A DNA stretch of 64,000 nucleotides. It comes from Cladosporium sp. IMV 00045 (Eukaryota > Ascomycota > Dothideomycetes > Cladosporiales > Cladosporiaceae). Under the pieces are notes generated by a model. That model was given only the letters and a program-made list of their open reading frames with translations. It ran no database searches and was not told the DNA's origin. Numbering within the stretch: position 1 is the stretch's first letter; every line of letters starts with the position of its first letter. The translations under genes and the position numbers were made by a program. Location of the stretch: NCBI GenBank assembly GCA_001931905.2, contig MSJI02000786.1:51602-115601 (forward strand), written 5' to 3'. This document shows, in pieces, positions 53,572 to 64,000 of this stretch.

Positions 53572-55871
53572 TCAAACCAACAAGCCCAAACGCATATTCT
53601 CAACCATACGTCCACCAACGCCCTTGATGCGACCCAACTGTCCCAAGCTATCCACACGCCCGCCCTCAGCTTCATCGCCAAGCTCCAAATCACACAAGCA
53701 GTTGGCGATGGCTTCCGCCCTCTTGGCCCCTACGCCCTTGAGCAATTTAATCTGGCTGACGTCGCGGCTGTTGATGACAGCGAGAAGATGCTTGGTGCGT
53801 GGCGTTTGCGCTGCAGGAGGAAGAGAAGCTGACACGGCGACGTCGGCGAGCTCGTCTTCGGAGTCGGCGGTCGTTTTGATCGCTGCTGCTACTGCGGCGG
53901 CTGGGCGTGGACGGCGCACTTTGGTGCGTGGGCGGTAGACAAAATCGTCCTCTTCGTCCTCGGAGTATGTGGCTTCTTGAATCTCGTGGTAGCTCTGGTC
54001 TTCGTCATCGGCCGGAACGAACTTGCGGATGGGCCTGGTTGCTGGGCGTGACAGGTGCTTTGACTCTTGCACAATGGGTACGACGGCGGATGCTGCGCGA
54101 GAAGGCGTGAGGTGAACTGCCTGCTTTTCCTGGATGCGGTCTTGCAAAGCAGCGACCTTCCTTCTCAGTTTCTCGTTCTCGGGAAAATGAGGCATGGCGA
54201 GCTGATACATCCTCAGCGCGCTGGCGTCTTCACCTCGCACGTGATGCTGCTTCGCCATGAGCAGGTATTGTAGGCCTTCCGCTCGCTCAGACTCCTGACC
54301 TCCGACACGCTTTTCCAAAGCATCAAGGCGTTTCTGCACTTCGTCGGAGATAGGGTCTGGGTTCGCCACGGTAGTACTGTCGACGCGCTCGGCCAGTGCC
54401 TCGGTGACTTTTCGCTCGATCAACGCCTCGATGGCTGATTGTGACATGCCGGGGTCTGGTTTTGTTGGATTTGGTTTTGCCACTTTCGACGGCCGAGCTA
54501 GCGAGGAGACGCTTTCTGAGTTGGGCCGCTTAGGCGATTTGATGGAGGGTTTGTTCGATCTGGCCAGGCTGGTGTTGGCCAGTGTTGCGGGTTTGGAGGG
54601 CTTGTCTGAGAACACTGCGAACGATTTTGCAGGCTTCGGCACGCCGGTACCAACTTCTTTCAGATGGCTGTTGTGAGAGAGGATCTTAGGTCGAAGTGGC
54701 TGTCTGTTCATTGCAGGCCCTCGGGTTGGCGCGCCGCTTGCACCGTCTGGCTTGCCCTTGCCAGGCATGTCTCGAAAGAAAGGCTGGTTCTCAATCTCAT
54801 TCGTCTCGATCTTCTTCGTGCGGTTGGCAAAGTTGAGCGAACTCATGGTGTCCAAGTGGTAGCTCTTCACGGGTGCCAAGTTCAAGACCATGACGGTGTG
54901 CGATTTGTTCTGACCCAGCGCCAAAATGCGCGTCATCTTGCTCTCGCGATAGGGTATCCGTGCCTGCGACTTGCTGATGGCTTCCACACATTGCGCGAGT
55001 ACGAAAAGCGACTTGTTGATCGCAGCCGACTCCACCAGCCTCTCTTTGTTGTTGTCCGTCCTCCTGTTGTCTTCCGAACCAGCCAAGTCAATGGCGCTGA
55101 CAGTGCTTACGCGAGTCTGGTCGCCGGTGCTCTGGGTAACCTTGACGCAAAGTATGGCGTGTGATCGCGAAGAGTGCGCGTTGAGCTTTGTAGCAGATGT
55201 AGATCGGTTGACGTTTGCATGGTCGTATAGTTGCTCAAACTCTTTCAAGGAAGTGCACGGTCTCTCCGTCAGTCCCACCACAACCGCCTTTCCTTTCTCA
55301 TTGTCGCGAATGGGCAATCCAGCAGGGGTGCGCTTTTCGGGCGCCTCGAAGAGATCGAAGACTTTGTCGTTGTAGATTTCGTAATAGCTCATGGACACAT
55401 GGACGGTGGACTCGCCGGCGCTGTCTTTCTCGACTTTGCGGGCGCGACGGTAGATGGCGGAGAGGAGTCGAGGAATTACGCCACGCTCTGCCAGAGACTT
55501 TCCACCGCGCATGGTGTGAGTCTTTCCTGTGCCGGTGACACCATAGGCGAAGATGGTCACATCGAAGCCCTTGAACAGATGCTTGACAGTCGGCGAGACT
55601 GATGACATGGTCAGCATTGCGGCACGACTGGTCGCAGCAGGTACCACATACCCTCGTTGTCGAAGACCTGCGCCTGGGTCGCATCCTGTGCGTAGACACT
55701 GTTGAACGCGAAGGAGTAATTTTCTCCGTAGTTCTTGGGATTGGGGATCTTCACGATCGTCTTCGTATCGGCAGATTCTGCGCCCGCAGTATGTTCGGCG
55801 TGAACAATCACATCTTTTTCAATCTCGGCCTTGAGCAGGGGTCGGATGCGGGCGACGACGCGAACACTCAT
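53572..55871 (-). CDS. kinesin-10 (Kid/KIF22-like chromokinesin)
   Basis: Two exons (55871-55652 and 55598-53572; GTATGT donor, CATCAG acceptor) give 748 residues. An N-terminal motor begins MSVRVVARIRPLLKAE and has the P-loop GVTGTGKTHT, switch I NAHSSRSHA, switch II DLAGSEDNRR and the neck-proximal YHLDTMSSLNFANRTKKIE. The P-loop has Val where Gln is usual. A disordered basic region and a short coiled coil follow, and the C-terminus (about 680-748) carries two helix-hairpin-helix motifs (LLKGVGAKRAEAIAN and LGRIKGVGGRMVENM), the DNA-binding module of Kid. Such motors bind chromosome arms and push them toward the spindle equator. Length agrees with the family. Confidence 0.9.
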
Positions 55872-56723
55872 TATTGTATATGGTTGGACTTTCCCCCTGG
55901 ATGGCGCTTAGGTGTTGGGCCGAAGAGCTGCTGGTCGAAGGATTGGTGGTGGTATATTTTGCTGCTGGGTTAGTACATGCTCGAGAAGGGAAATGCGCGG
56001 TGGATGCAGATGCGGTGTGTGTGATAGAATGCAAGAAGTCCCCAGCCTCCAGTATGATGCGTGCTATAGTCAACTCTGCATCTTGGCCTGAGACAAGCAG
56101 CGTTTATCCCGAGTTTGATCGCCGCGTTGGCGTAGCAACACCCGCGAGAGCTCGCAGGCACGGCGATGCCATCCTACTCCATCTGTTCCTCTCTTCTCCA
56201 TCGACGACGAGTATGGAACAGCTGTAGTCATTGAAGAGCATTACATACACATGTCTATGGTGTCTCTTGATGAGTTTCAAGAGCTCAAGGCGTTTTGAGA
56301 TGCCTGCAGACGAACACATTCTATAAGTCTCGTGTTTCGTGGGTACAGCCAATCACAAGCCGTGATGCTCAACTTCACCACCTATTCTGAGGCACAACCG
56401 CCAGGTATAGTAAAAGGCATACCATTTGGCGCTCCCAGTACCAGTCTTCAGTGGCACAGCCACGAGAGCCCACACGTAGTCTCAAGAATGTGTAATTGCG
56501 CTGCCTTGGGTTCGTGAAGGTTGCATCACTGATACAACTTTCTTCTTGTTGACCAACGTTTCCTTCTGTCCACGCTTCTCTCTGTTTACCACAACATTCA
56601 ATCCATTTCTTTTCTTCTCCTTCGTTCACTGTTAATCGTTGCTCCAACTACTAGAGCTGGTCTCCGTATACGCTCTTTCTCACCAATAATAATCACCGCA
56701 AGCGAATCGACTGAATCGCGGCA
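55872..56723. other. divergent intergenic region
   Basis: This lies between the kinesin gene and the Ser/Thr-rich secreted-protein gene. Short frames only. Confidence 0.55.
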
Positions 56724-57725
56724 ATGCTGTTCCTTATCAACATCCTCATCGCTCTCTGCGCCGCTTCCACGGTCTCGGCTGGTCCGATTCTTATCAAGTA
56801 CACAAACACTTCCTCACTGGCAAACCCGACCGACATCTCGGGTGCAGACTTTTCTCCGTCTACCAACAGTCCTTCATCTTCGCCGCTACTCGTCGATGGC
56901 ATCACGCGGCTGCCCACGTCGCTCTTCGCAGAATCGCCTACTCAGACTTTCAACATACCCAGTTCTGCTTCTGGCGAGACATCATCCAATGTCCTTTCAT
57001 CGCCCAACGTTGCCACAAGTAGGCTAGCTACGAAGCAACAACCTTCCAAACCCGACGGCACCGTCTCCACAGCATCGGACAGCCAGCCCTCGTCTCTCGG
57101 AGAACAGCGTCCAGCCACAACCAAGACCGTCTGGTCGACTACCTGGACCACTGTCATGGGGTCTTCCCAAGTTTCCTCAGAGTCCACAAACACGCGCGCA
57201 TCTCAACCGTCATCCCTGGCCAACCAACCCAACGATGCTGCAACAACTAGCGAACAGACCGACGATTGGACATCGGCCTTCTCTTTCGATCCCTTGCCCA
57301 CGACTTCATCCCAGTCGAACTTTTTCGAGCCATCACCAATCGTTCTGTCGAGCATGCAATCAGGCCACTCGGGCTCATCGGACCACCATCAAGCATCCGA
57401 CTCTGTCACCAACACAGCCAAGACATCCGAGTTCACGACATCAAGCCACCTCACCAATCCCACCACCAGTCCCTCCGAACCCACCACCTCAACACACTCC
57501 ACAAACAGCGACACCACCGACCTTCCCAGATTTTCGTTCGACCCTTCCACTCGCTTGCCCGAGGTCGTCACACAGAGCGCACCCGCTACCAAGTCCGACA
57601 ACGATGCGCCGACAAGAAACGCAAGCAACATTCCAGGCATCACAATCGTGCCCCAGAACCCAAGCGTGATCTACATCACCACCACGGTCACTGATGCAGG
57701 TGTGACGACGACTTTGGGTCAGTAA
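56724..57725 (+). CDS. secreted Ser/Thr-rich mucin-like protein
   Basis: This intronless gene encodes 333 residues. A signal peptide (MLFLINILIALCAASTVSA) is followed by a sequence made up largely of Ser, Thr, Pro, Asn and Gln, with no cysteine in the mature part. Heavy O-glycosylation is likely. The C-terminus (IYITTTVTDAGVTTTLGQ) resembles the Thr-rich motifs of cell-wall proteins but has no hydrophobic GPI-attachment tail, so it is either freely secreted or cut short relative to a GPI-anchored ancestor. No enzyme domain is visible. I cannot assign a family. Confidence 0.6.
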   Translation: MLFLINILIALCAASTVSAGPILIKYTNTSSLANPTDISGADFSPSTNSPSSSPLLVDGITRLPTSLFAESPTQTFNIPSSASGETSSNVLSSPNVATSRLATKQQPSKPDGTVSTASDSQPSSLGEQRPATTKTVWSTTWTTVMGSSQVSSESTNTRASQPSSLANQPNDAATTSEQTDDWTSAFSFDPLPTTSSQSNFFEPSPIVLSSMQSGHSGSSDHHQASDSVTNTAKTSEFTTSSHLTNPTTSPSEPTTSTHSTNSDTTDLPRFSFDPSTRLPEVVTQSAPATKSDNDAPTRNASNIPGITIVPQNPSVIYITTTVTDAGVTTTLGQ

Positions 57726-58317
57726 AGAAGGATGGAGGCGTTTCAGGAAAGGAAGTATCGGCGTAGTTCCATGGAGTAGGGGGACATCAGGTCATAGCGT
57801 AGCTAACAAGTCTCACGACGGTCAATGATTCAATGAAAATGATGAGTTTCAACATTCAAGAAACAACTGTCTCGCTCCGTCTGTTGATTCATGTAGCATG
57901 CATATACACTCTGCAGCATTACATTGTTGATCACGAATAGTCGAAGTCTCAATTGAGTGCCTCGATGCTGATGAGATATCTGACTCGCAACGCACATTTC
58001 GAATCGAAGAGATAATCTCTATAGTGCTGTTCCGACTCCTGACGACTTATCATTTTGATTCCACGCAATCGAATTTGTAATGTATTCAATAAAGAACCTG
58101 ATGTCAAGTGATACATCAGTAGCACTATTCTTCAGGTTATACCACCTCCCGTGGGGTGTTCTCGGAGGAGGAAGTGGGTGGTGGGCACCCGCTAGCGCCC
58201 GTTGTGCCGCGCGCCAATCCCCATGTTGCGTCACGCATTCACTCGAGTATCGCTTATCGCTCGCTGCTGCTATACGACACAAAACATACGAAAGCTCCAA
58301 AGGATCCAATCTGCTAG
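57726..58317. other. intergenic region
   Basis: This lies between two same-strand genes. Nothing was recognised. Confidence 0.55.
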
Positions 58318-59611
58318 ATGTCTACTCTCGCCTCAAGAGGCACCGCCTCTTTCGCCAGATTCTCCTCGCCATGCCTTAAAACATATACTTCCCGTCCACT
58401 GGCGGCTACATTCACTTCGCAACGGCAACGGCGGGCCTTCCAAACTGCTCCTCAGACCAGCAAGATTCCTGACTTCGCTTTTGCCTTTGAGTAGGTACCT
58501 TATAATTTGTCGTATCGTCTCTCAGTAGCTCAGTCTGACCAACTCTTCCAGCATTGACGGTGTCCTCCTCCGCTCCTCCACGCCCATACCCGGCGCCCAC
58601 GAAGCTCTGTCATACCTTCAGCAACAACGAATCCCATTCATCCTCCTCACCAATGGCGGCGGCAAATCCGAACAAGAGCGCGTCGCCGACGTCGCCAGAA
58701 AGTTGGACATTCCCATGGACACGAGCATGTTTGTGCAATCCCACACTCCCTTCGCTGAGATGACCGATCTCCACGATAAGACCATCCTCGTGGCCGGCGG
58801 CGACCGCGACAGATGCGCCCAAGTCGCACGCGGCTACGGCTTCAAGAACGTCGTGACACCCGCCGACATCGTCGTCGCACACCCTGAAATCTGGCCTTTC
58901 GCGAAGGTCTTCAAGGAGTACTACGAATCCTTCGCCAACCCTCTCCCAAAACCAATAGACTCCAGCAATCCAGCCAACAGCCTCCAAATCGACGCCATGT
59001 TCGTCTACAACGACCCACGCGATTGGGGCCTCGACGCATCCATAATCATAGACCTCCTCCTCTCCGAACGCGGCATCCTCGGCACCATCTCCTCCAAAAA
59101 CGGCAACCCTTCCCTCCCCAACAACGGCTACCTGCAAGACTCCCAACCGCACCTGTACTACAGCAATCCGGACCTCTGGTGGGCGGCCTCCTACCACCTT
59201 CCCCGCCTGGGCCAGGGAGGCTTCCGCGAAGCCTTCAACGGCCTCTGGGCAGCGACCACATCCGGCACCGCCTCGCTCGCGCCAAACATGACCGTCATGG
59301 GCAAGCCGTACCAGCCGACGTACGAATTCGCAGAGCGCCTGTTGCGCAAGTACCGTAAGAACATGGCCGGCACGATTGGTTTGAACGACCCGCTCAGGCG
59401 CGTTTATATGGTTGGGGATAATCCCGAGAGCGATATTCGGGGCGCGAGCAATTACAAAAGTCCTTATGGAAGCGAGTGGCGGAGCTGTTTGGTTGAGACG
59501 GGGGTGTATGCTGGTGGGGATACGCCGGAGGGCGCGAAGCCGAGTGTTGTTAAGAGGGATGTGAGTGAGGCGGTTAAGTGGGCTTTGAAGGATGCTGGGT
59601 GGCAGGGTTGA
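58318..59611 (+). CDS. HAD-superfamily hydrolase, CECR5/HDHD5 type, probably mitochondrial
   Basis: Two exons (58318-58490 and 58552-59611) give 410 residues. The splice falls inside the catalytic motif and restores FAFDIDGVLLRS, with the DxD pair of HAD phosphatases; a model starting in the second exon would lose it. Exon 1 is a basic, Ser/Arg-rich mitochondrial presequence (MSTLASRGTASFARFSS). Other blocks are IPFILLTNGGGKSEQERV (motif II), MGKPYQPTYEFAERLL (motif III Lys) and VYMVGDNPESDIRGASNY (motif IV). The layout with the long cap (DAMFVYNDPRDWGLDASIIIDLL) is that of CECR5. The natural substrate is unknown. Confidence 0.92.
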
Positions 59612-59989
59612 GGGAGTGGGAGAGTAGATTTGTTTTAAATCGATCTTGAGGAGGTGTATGGGGAACTTCGGAAGCATGGCGACTGATTTCGGAAAGAGAT
59701 CCGAACGAAACCAAAGGAATATGAATACATGTATACCCTCGTGGGAGAACATAATTGTGCATATGAACATATCGCAGATAGAACCAAGACATAGCGAAAC
59801 AACCTCCTTGTCATCAAAGCTTAGATTCCCTCCACTGAGTATAATCCCCAAACCCAAGCCTGCCGTCAAAATGTTACAATCAACTGATCGACCAAGGAAG
59901 AAACATTGCAACGGTTAAACACCACCAATTCTGTTAATAACACCCGCAAAAAAAAGTTCACTCACATCCGACCAGATAAATCCACCTCC

Positions 59990-60517
59990 TCAACACGGAC
60001 ACTCCCCCTCCATGCAAATCAACTCGAAAATATGCCCATCCAAATCCGCGAAACTGCCACCATACATGCCGGGCATCTCCATCGCCTTCGTGACTCCCAC
60101 CTCCCCTTTGGCGGCTTTGACTTTCTCCAACCTGCTCTATGTCAGCATCAAAACCCCTCAGCGATCTCCACAAAGCCCAGAGATGACCGAAAATGAAAAT
60201 AGCGCTTTCCAACCCAGCACTCACATGGAATCAATTCTTTCCCTGCCCGGCATATCCACACAAACCAACACCTGCGCGATGCGCTTCGCATCACACAACT
60301 GTCGTCTTTCTTCCAGGAAGGATTTGAAGAAATCCTGCGTGAGAAGCATGAGGTCCACGGGCGTGGGCGTGACGCTGGGGGAGAGAGAGAGCATTGCCGC
60401 CTGGTCGTTGGAAAACTTGTGGTTTTGGACGAAGCCAAGGGAGGTGTAGAAGGCGATTGAGGAGGGGAGGGAAGAGACGGGGAGGTTCAGGTGGAGGGTG
60501 TTGCTGCTGTTTGACAT
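59990..60517 (-). CDS. glyoxalase/bleomycin-resistance fold (VOC) protein
   Basis: Two exons (60517-60225 and 60131-59990; GTGAGT donor, GAGCAG acceptor) give 144 residues, one VOC domain of two beta-alpha-beta-beta-beta units. The first unit starts LHLNLPVSSLPSSIAFYTSLGF with the usual metal-ligand His on its first strand. The last has SFADLDGHIFELICME with the terminal Glu ligand position. The family includes dioxygenases, isomerases and antibiotic-binding proteins, so the activity cannot be named. It is divergent from the glutathione transferase gene at 61233, about 715 bases away. Confidence 0.85.
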
Positions 60518-61232
60518 TTTTTGATTATTGCTGTTTGGGTGAGTGTGATTTATTGTTATGCGGGTTGGGCGGTGGTCGGGTACTTGTGGTGGTTGGATGT
60601 TGATTTGGGAGATGGGAGGAGGAATGTTCTTGCTGCGTCTTCTTGCAGTGCGAGCGATTGTGGGATATACCACGAATCGTTATATCTTCTTTCATTACGG
60701 CCGTTGGTCTCTGAATCCCCCTCTGGAGCCTACAGTTGCCTAAAGGCTGTTCTGTTTTTGGGAGTGACATTCGCCAAGAATGTTTATTTTGTGAGAGAGG
60801 AGAGGGGTTCAGCGGATGGTGCTGATGGTGGCGTGATCTCAAAGGAAGATCGAGTATAGATACCTTACCTGATCAATTTGCTTTTCAGCTCGGAGCATTA
60901 GCTGCCGAAACTTACAGTAAAGCTCACCTGTTGAAATCTCAGTATGCATCTTATATGTAGGCGCTGAAGGGAGGCGAGGTGCGAAGGATCGTCCAACTGA
61001 AACATTCCGCGTTGAGAGGAATTATTAGTGGACTTTAATCAGTGCTTATTAACGGAGATCAATGAGCAATACTTGAGGGGTTTGGGTTGGTATATCAATG
61101 GTAGAGTTCATGAGCGGGTACCTTGTTCATAATTACCTTACCTACGTAGTCAAAATCTAGATCGAATCAGAAAAGCAACCTCAACCACTCTTACCTTCAT
61201 CCATCGAACCAAACCAAAATTCACTCCTCACC
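60518..61232. other. divergent promoter region
   Basis: This lies between the VOC and glutathione-transferase genes. Short frames only; A/T-rich near 60.9-61.2 kb. Confidence 0.55.
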
Positions 61233-62360
61233 ATGCCCACCAACCACAGCAACCTTTCCGACACCCGCGACTCCCACGGCGCCTTCCACCGCCCCACCTC
61301 CGCCTTCCGACACATCATCTCCTCCTCCCCCGGCGCCCGCTTCCCTCCTCAAAAGGACCGCTACGTCCTGTACATCAACCGCGGCTGCCCCTGGGCGCAC
61401 CGCACCAACCTCGTGCGCAGCTTGAAAGGCCTCGAAAGCATCATCCAACTCGTGACGATGAGCCCCAAACTCGGGCCCGAGGGGTGGGAGTATGACGGTT
61501 CGCTGGGAAGCGATCCCTGCGATCCTTTGTACGGTTTTACGAAACACAAGCAGTTGTATCTTAAAGCCGACTTGGAGTATGCAGGGCGGTATACGGTGCC
61601 TGTGCTCTGGGACAAGGTGGAAGAGACGATTGTGTCGAACGAGAGCGGGGAGATTATTCGCATGTTCTATGGGGAGTTTGACGCTTTGCTGCCGGTGGAG
61701 TTGAGGGAGGCGAGTAAGGAGGGTGGTGGGTTGTTGCCAAAGCAGTTGAAGGGGGAGATTGAGGAGATGAATGAGTGGGTTTATGATAGGATTAATAATG
61801 GCGTTTATAAGGCGGGTTTCGCCACGGGGCAGGAGCCTTATGAGGTGGCCGTGGGAAGGTTGTTTGAGGGGTTGGATTGGGTGGAGAGCAAATTGGGGGA
61901 TCGTGAGAGGGAGGGGAGATTTCTTTTTGGGAAGGGGGTGACAGAGGCGGATGTGAGGCTGTGAGTACTTGGTTTTCCTCTTTCTTGTTGATTTTCAGGC
62001 TGAGGGCGGAGAGGGGAGTGGGTTTGCTAATAGAGTTCCCACGGCAGGTACACGACGATTGTTCGCTTCGATGTGGCGTTTTATGCCATGTTTCGGTGCA
62101 ACCTCAAGATGATTCGGCATGATTATCCGAACATTCAGAAGTGGCTGCTGAATTTGTATTATGACGAGACCGACGAGACGCGAGGAGCTTTTCGGAAGAC
62201 GACCTATTTCGATACGGTGAGCTCTGGGTCATCTTTGGAAAATGACAGAGGAAGTAGCTGACAAAATTGAATATTTCAGATCAAGAAGGGCTATGCCGGA
62301 GCTACAAAATCGCCCGTGATACCTTTGGGTCCCGTGCCAGACATGATGCCAAAGGAGTGA
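61233..62360 (+). CDS. omega-type glutathione transferase / glutathionyl-hydroquinone reductase (Ecm4/Gto family)
   Basis: Three exons (61233-61960, 62048-62216, 62280-62360) give 325 residues, the family's size. The active-site motif is [22 protein letters not shown] with the catalytic Cys; KDRYV just before it is typical. The glutathione-site block is [25 protein letters not shown], and the C-terminal helical domain has [32 protein letters not shown]. The last exon ends [10 protein letters not shown]. These enzymes reduce glutathionyl-quinones and thioethers in the cytosol. The 3' end converges on the RRT8-like gene with only 37 bases between stops. Confidence 0.93.
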
Positions 62361-62397
62361 TTGAAGCTGGATTCCTCACATGACGACTTGGCGACTT

Positions 62398-63458
62398 TCA
62401 CTCTGCTTTCTTTGCTTGTTCCTTCAAACCCGGTGCGGTGGTGCCGCTCGTCTCCAAATCGGCTGCCCAGAGAGCGGCGCCACATGTGTTGGTGTACGCG
62501 AAGAAAATACCAGCGATTGGGACCTGTTGTAGGGATTAGTTCCTGCAATGACTTGGAGTTTGGGGTTGATGATGCTCACCATTTCAAGGAGGACGGCCGG
62601 GATACCGAAGCTGTGCTTGTGTCAGCTGGTTGTATCATTAACAAAATTCGAAGGTTGCAGCTCACCTTGTGTAAGCACCCTTTCTCTCCTCGACGTGCCT
62701 CTCTTTTTGAGGTCCACTCATACTCTTGAGCTGGAAGTAGCGTGCGTGTGCCTGCGGACCGAACTTCTTGCCCTGGAGGATAATGAAGGCGACGGTTCCG
62801 ACAATCTGAAGAGTTTTCAGTAAAAGCCACAGAATAAAGCAGGCTGGACGACAATCTTACAGGAATCAAGTTAAGTGGAAGGTACATGAAGTACCTAATG
62901 ATTGCCTTCGGAGTAAACTTGGCAAACGGCTTGCCAGCCAATTTGCCGAGTCTGGCAATGACATCTCCCGCTCCGCCGCCCTTGACCTGGCGCTCCTTCG
63001 CCACCAGCTCAGGGTGACCGCGAGCGATGAGCGTGCCGTCGAAAGTGTCGATCAACGCATCCTCGATGAGCAAGGCCTTGCTCAGCACCATGGTGATGGT
63101 GCTAGACTCGCTGAGCACAAGCAAGGCAGCAGAAACAGCGGCGAGAGGTCCGGACGTGAAGGCCATGACGGCTGCTTGCGGCAGGTAGGTGAAGACGAAC
63201 ATGAAGGTCGTCACGCCAAGGCCGAGGGTGATGGTTGGGGCGAGTTTCTGGAGGAGTGGTGACCAGAGGCTGCGGTGAGAGACGTAGTACATAATTCCCT
63301 GTGGTATATTAGATGTGGTCTAATGGTCTGGACGGATCAAAATAGCTTTCACTCACCTTGATGGGATACATGTAGGCGCCTGACTTCAGTCCATCGTTGG
63401 CGAGTTGGCGGACATGCTGGGCTTCCTCCTTTGCGGTCTCCTTGACTCTGGCAGACAT
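62398..63458 (-). CDS. EI24-domain membrane protein, Rrt8/outer-spore-wall-like
   Basis: Five exons (63458-63357, 63298-62861, 62805-62666, 62610-62580, 62523-62398) give 278 residues; all junctions keep frame, including a 31-base micro-exon. The protein starts MSARVKETAKEEAQHVRQLA and then has GAYMYPIKGIMYY. Spans are at LAPTITLGLGVTTFMFVFTYL, AVMAFTSGPLAAVSAALLVL, YFMYLPLNLIPIVGTVAFIIL and VPIAGIFFAYTNTCGAALWA. This matches the fungal EI24-like proteins related to yeast Rrt8 and the lipid-droplet Lds family. The budding-yeast members are lipid-droplet proteins needed for spore-wall dityrosine; the role in a mould is unknown. Confidence 0.82.
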
Positions 63459-63941
63459 TTTGACGGTGGTGGAAGTAGTGCAGTGTTCTTACGAGTGATC
63501 AGTGGGATTCAGGACAAAGCAAGGCGGGGTTGCAGGAACGAAACTCGAATACATGTAGATTCCAGTCGTGCCGTTTTTGATTGTATAGCGGCTACGTCAT
63601 TGTGAGGCTCGATGTCTGTGGCTGTGACCTTGATTCAATTGGCTTTCCACCTCCATCCTCGATCACATGCGAAGACGGAAGGCATTGACGAGCGAATATT
63701 TTCTCGGGTATGATTGTGGGCTCTGTGAGATAAGCACATCAACACAAGAAAGCAGTCATATACACACCGTGTCCGAAATAGGAAGAAAATGCAGGAGACT
63801 CATACATTCTGTTACATACAAATCGGCTCTCGGTGAACTTTCCCATTGACTCACACCCCACCATCTGATCCATCTGGACAATAAATCTTCCCCGCCAACT
63901 CTCTCGCGCTTGACGATTGTGATATAGCCATCCACGCAAAC
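63459..63941. other. divergent promoter region
   Basis: This lies between the RRT8-like gene and the gene that begins at 63942. Nothing was recognised. Confidence 0.55.
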
Positions 63942-64000
63942 ATGTCCGACAAGCCCACCGAGAACGTCGTGCCCGTCACCGAGGCCCCCAAAGATGCTCC
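63942..64000 (+). CDS. start of a gene cut by the window edge
   Basis: The ATG at 63942 opens a frame (MSDKPTENVVPVTEAPKDA) that is still open at the window end. The composition (Pro, Glu, Thr, Lys) suggests a disordered N-terminus. Too little is present to assign a family. Confidence 0.4.
   Translation, partial: MSDKPTENVVPVTEAPKDA

Noticed and set aside
56724..57725. GPI-anchored cell-wall protein
   Set aside because: The C-terminus has no hydrophobic tail or omega-site pattern, so only a secreted Ser/Thr-rich protein is supported.

Overview
The window is nuclear DNA of a filamentous ascomycete, most likely a Dothideomycete. It holds about 35 densely packed protein genes on both strands. 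Their introns are short (about 50-115 bases) with GT/AG ends and CTGAC/CTAAC branch points. The protein set (CarO-type rhodopsin, UstYa/DUF3328 protein, GH11 and GH43 enzymes, DUF2855, Arb2-domain protein, Sec2, F-box and BTB proteins) is typical of Pezizomycotina. I see no tRNA, rRNA, CRISPR array, transposase or integrase.

Layout. 0-6 kb: VMA22 (V-ATPase assembly) head-to-head with a mitochondrial membrane protein; a secreted Kex2-type precursor with three C-x2-P-G-x2-C motifs, a candidate alpha-type pheromone; and CMS1 (ribosome biogenesis) with a telobox upstream. 6-16 kb: a small cysteine-rich secreted protein behind a perfect hairpin; an F-box protein whose F-box is interrupted by TGA in the readthrough-prone context TGA-CTA-G; an anion:cation symporter of the Dal5 type; and a GH43 glycosidase with a probable one-base frameshift after its signal peptide. 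16-30 kb: Sec2, an unknown coiled-coil protein, an acetyl-CoA transporter, an alpha/beta hydrolase and a DUF7923/CCCH zinc-finger protein. 30-34.5 kb: three plant-cell-wall or glucan-active enzymes side by side (GH43 arabinanase, membrane-anchored GH16, GH11 xylanase). 35-46 kb: an orphan UstYa-like protein, a BTB protein, SCO1, a drug/polyamine MFS pump, a protein with UFL1-like features, and mitochondrial ribosomal protein uS14m. 46-64 kb: an Arb2-domain protein, a proton-pump-type rhodopsin, DUF2855, kinesin-10, a Ser/Thr-rich secreted protein, a CECR5-like HAD protein, a glyoxalase-fold protein, an omega-class GST, an RRT8/EI24-like membrane protein, and the first codons of a gene that runs off the end.

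How they fit together. Most genes are unrelated housekeeping or accessory functions, as is normal for this kind of genome. The one functional grouping is the carbohydrate-active trio at 30.5-34.5 kb, with a fourth such gene at 13.8-15.6 kb. An XlnR-type GGCTAA motif lies upstream of the xylanase. The candidates most worth follow-up are the TGA-CTA-G F-box gene, the pheromone-like precursor, the orphan UstYa-like oxidase and the UFL1-like protein.

Exon boundaries were placed by eye from splice consensus and reading frame. Where an intron is described, the frame was checked through the junction. The 5' ends of the pheromone-like gene, Sec2 and the coiled-coil gene are not resolved.
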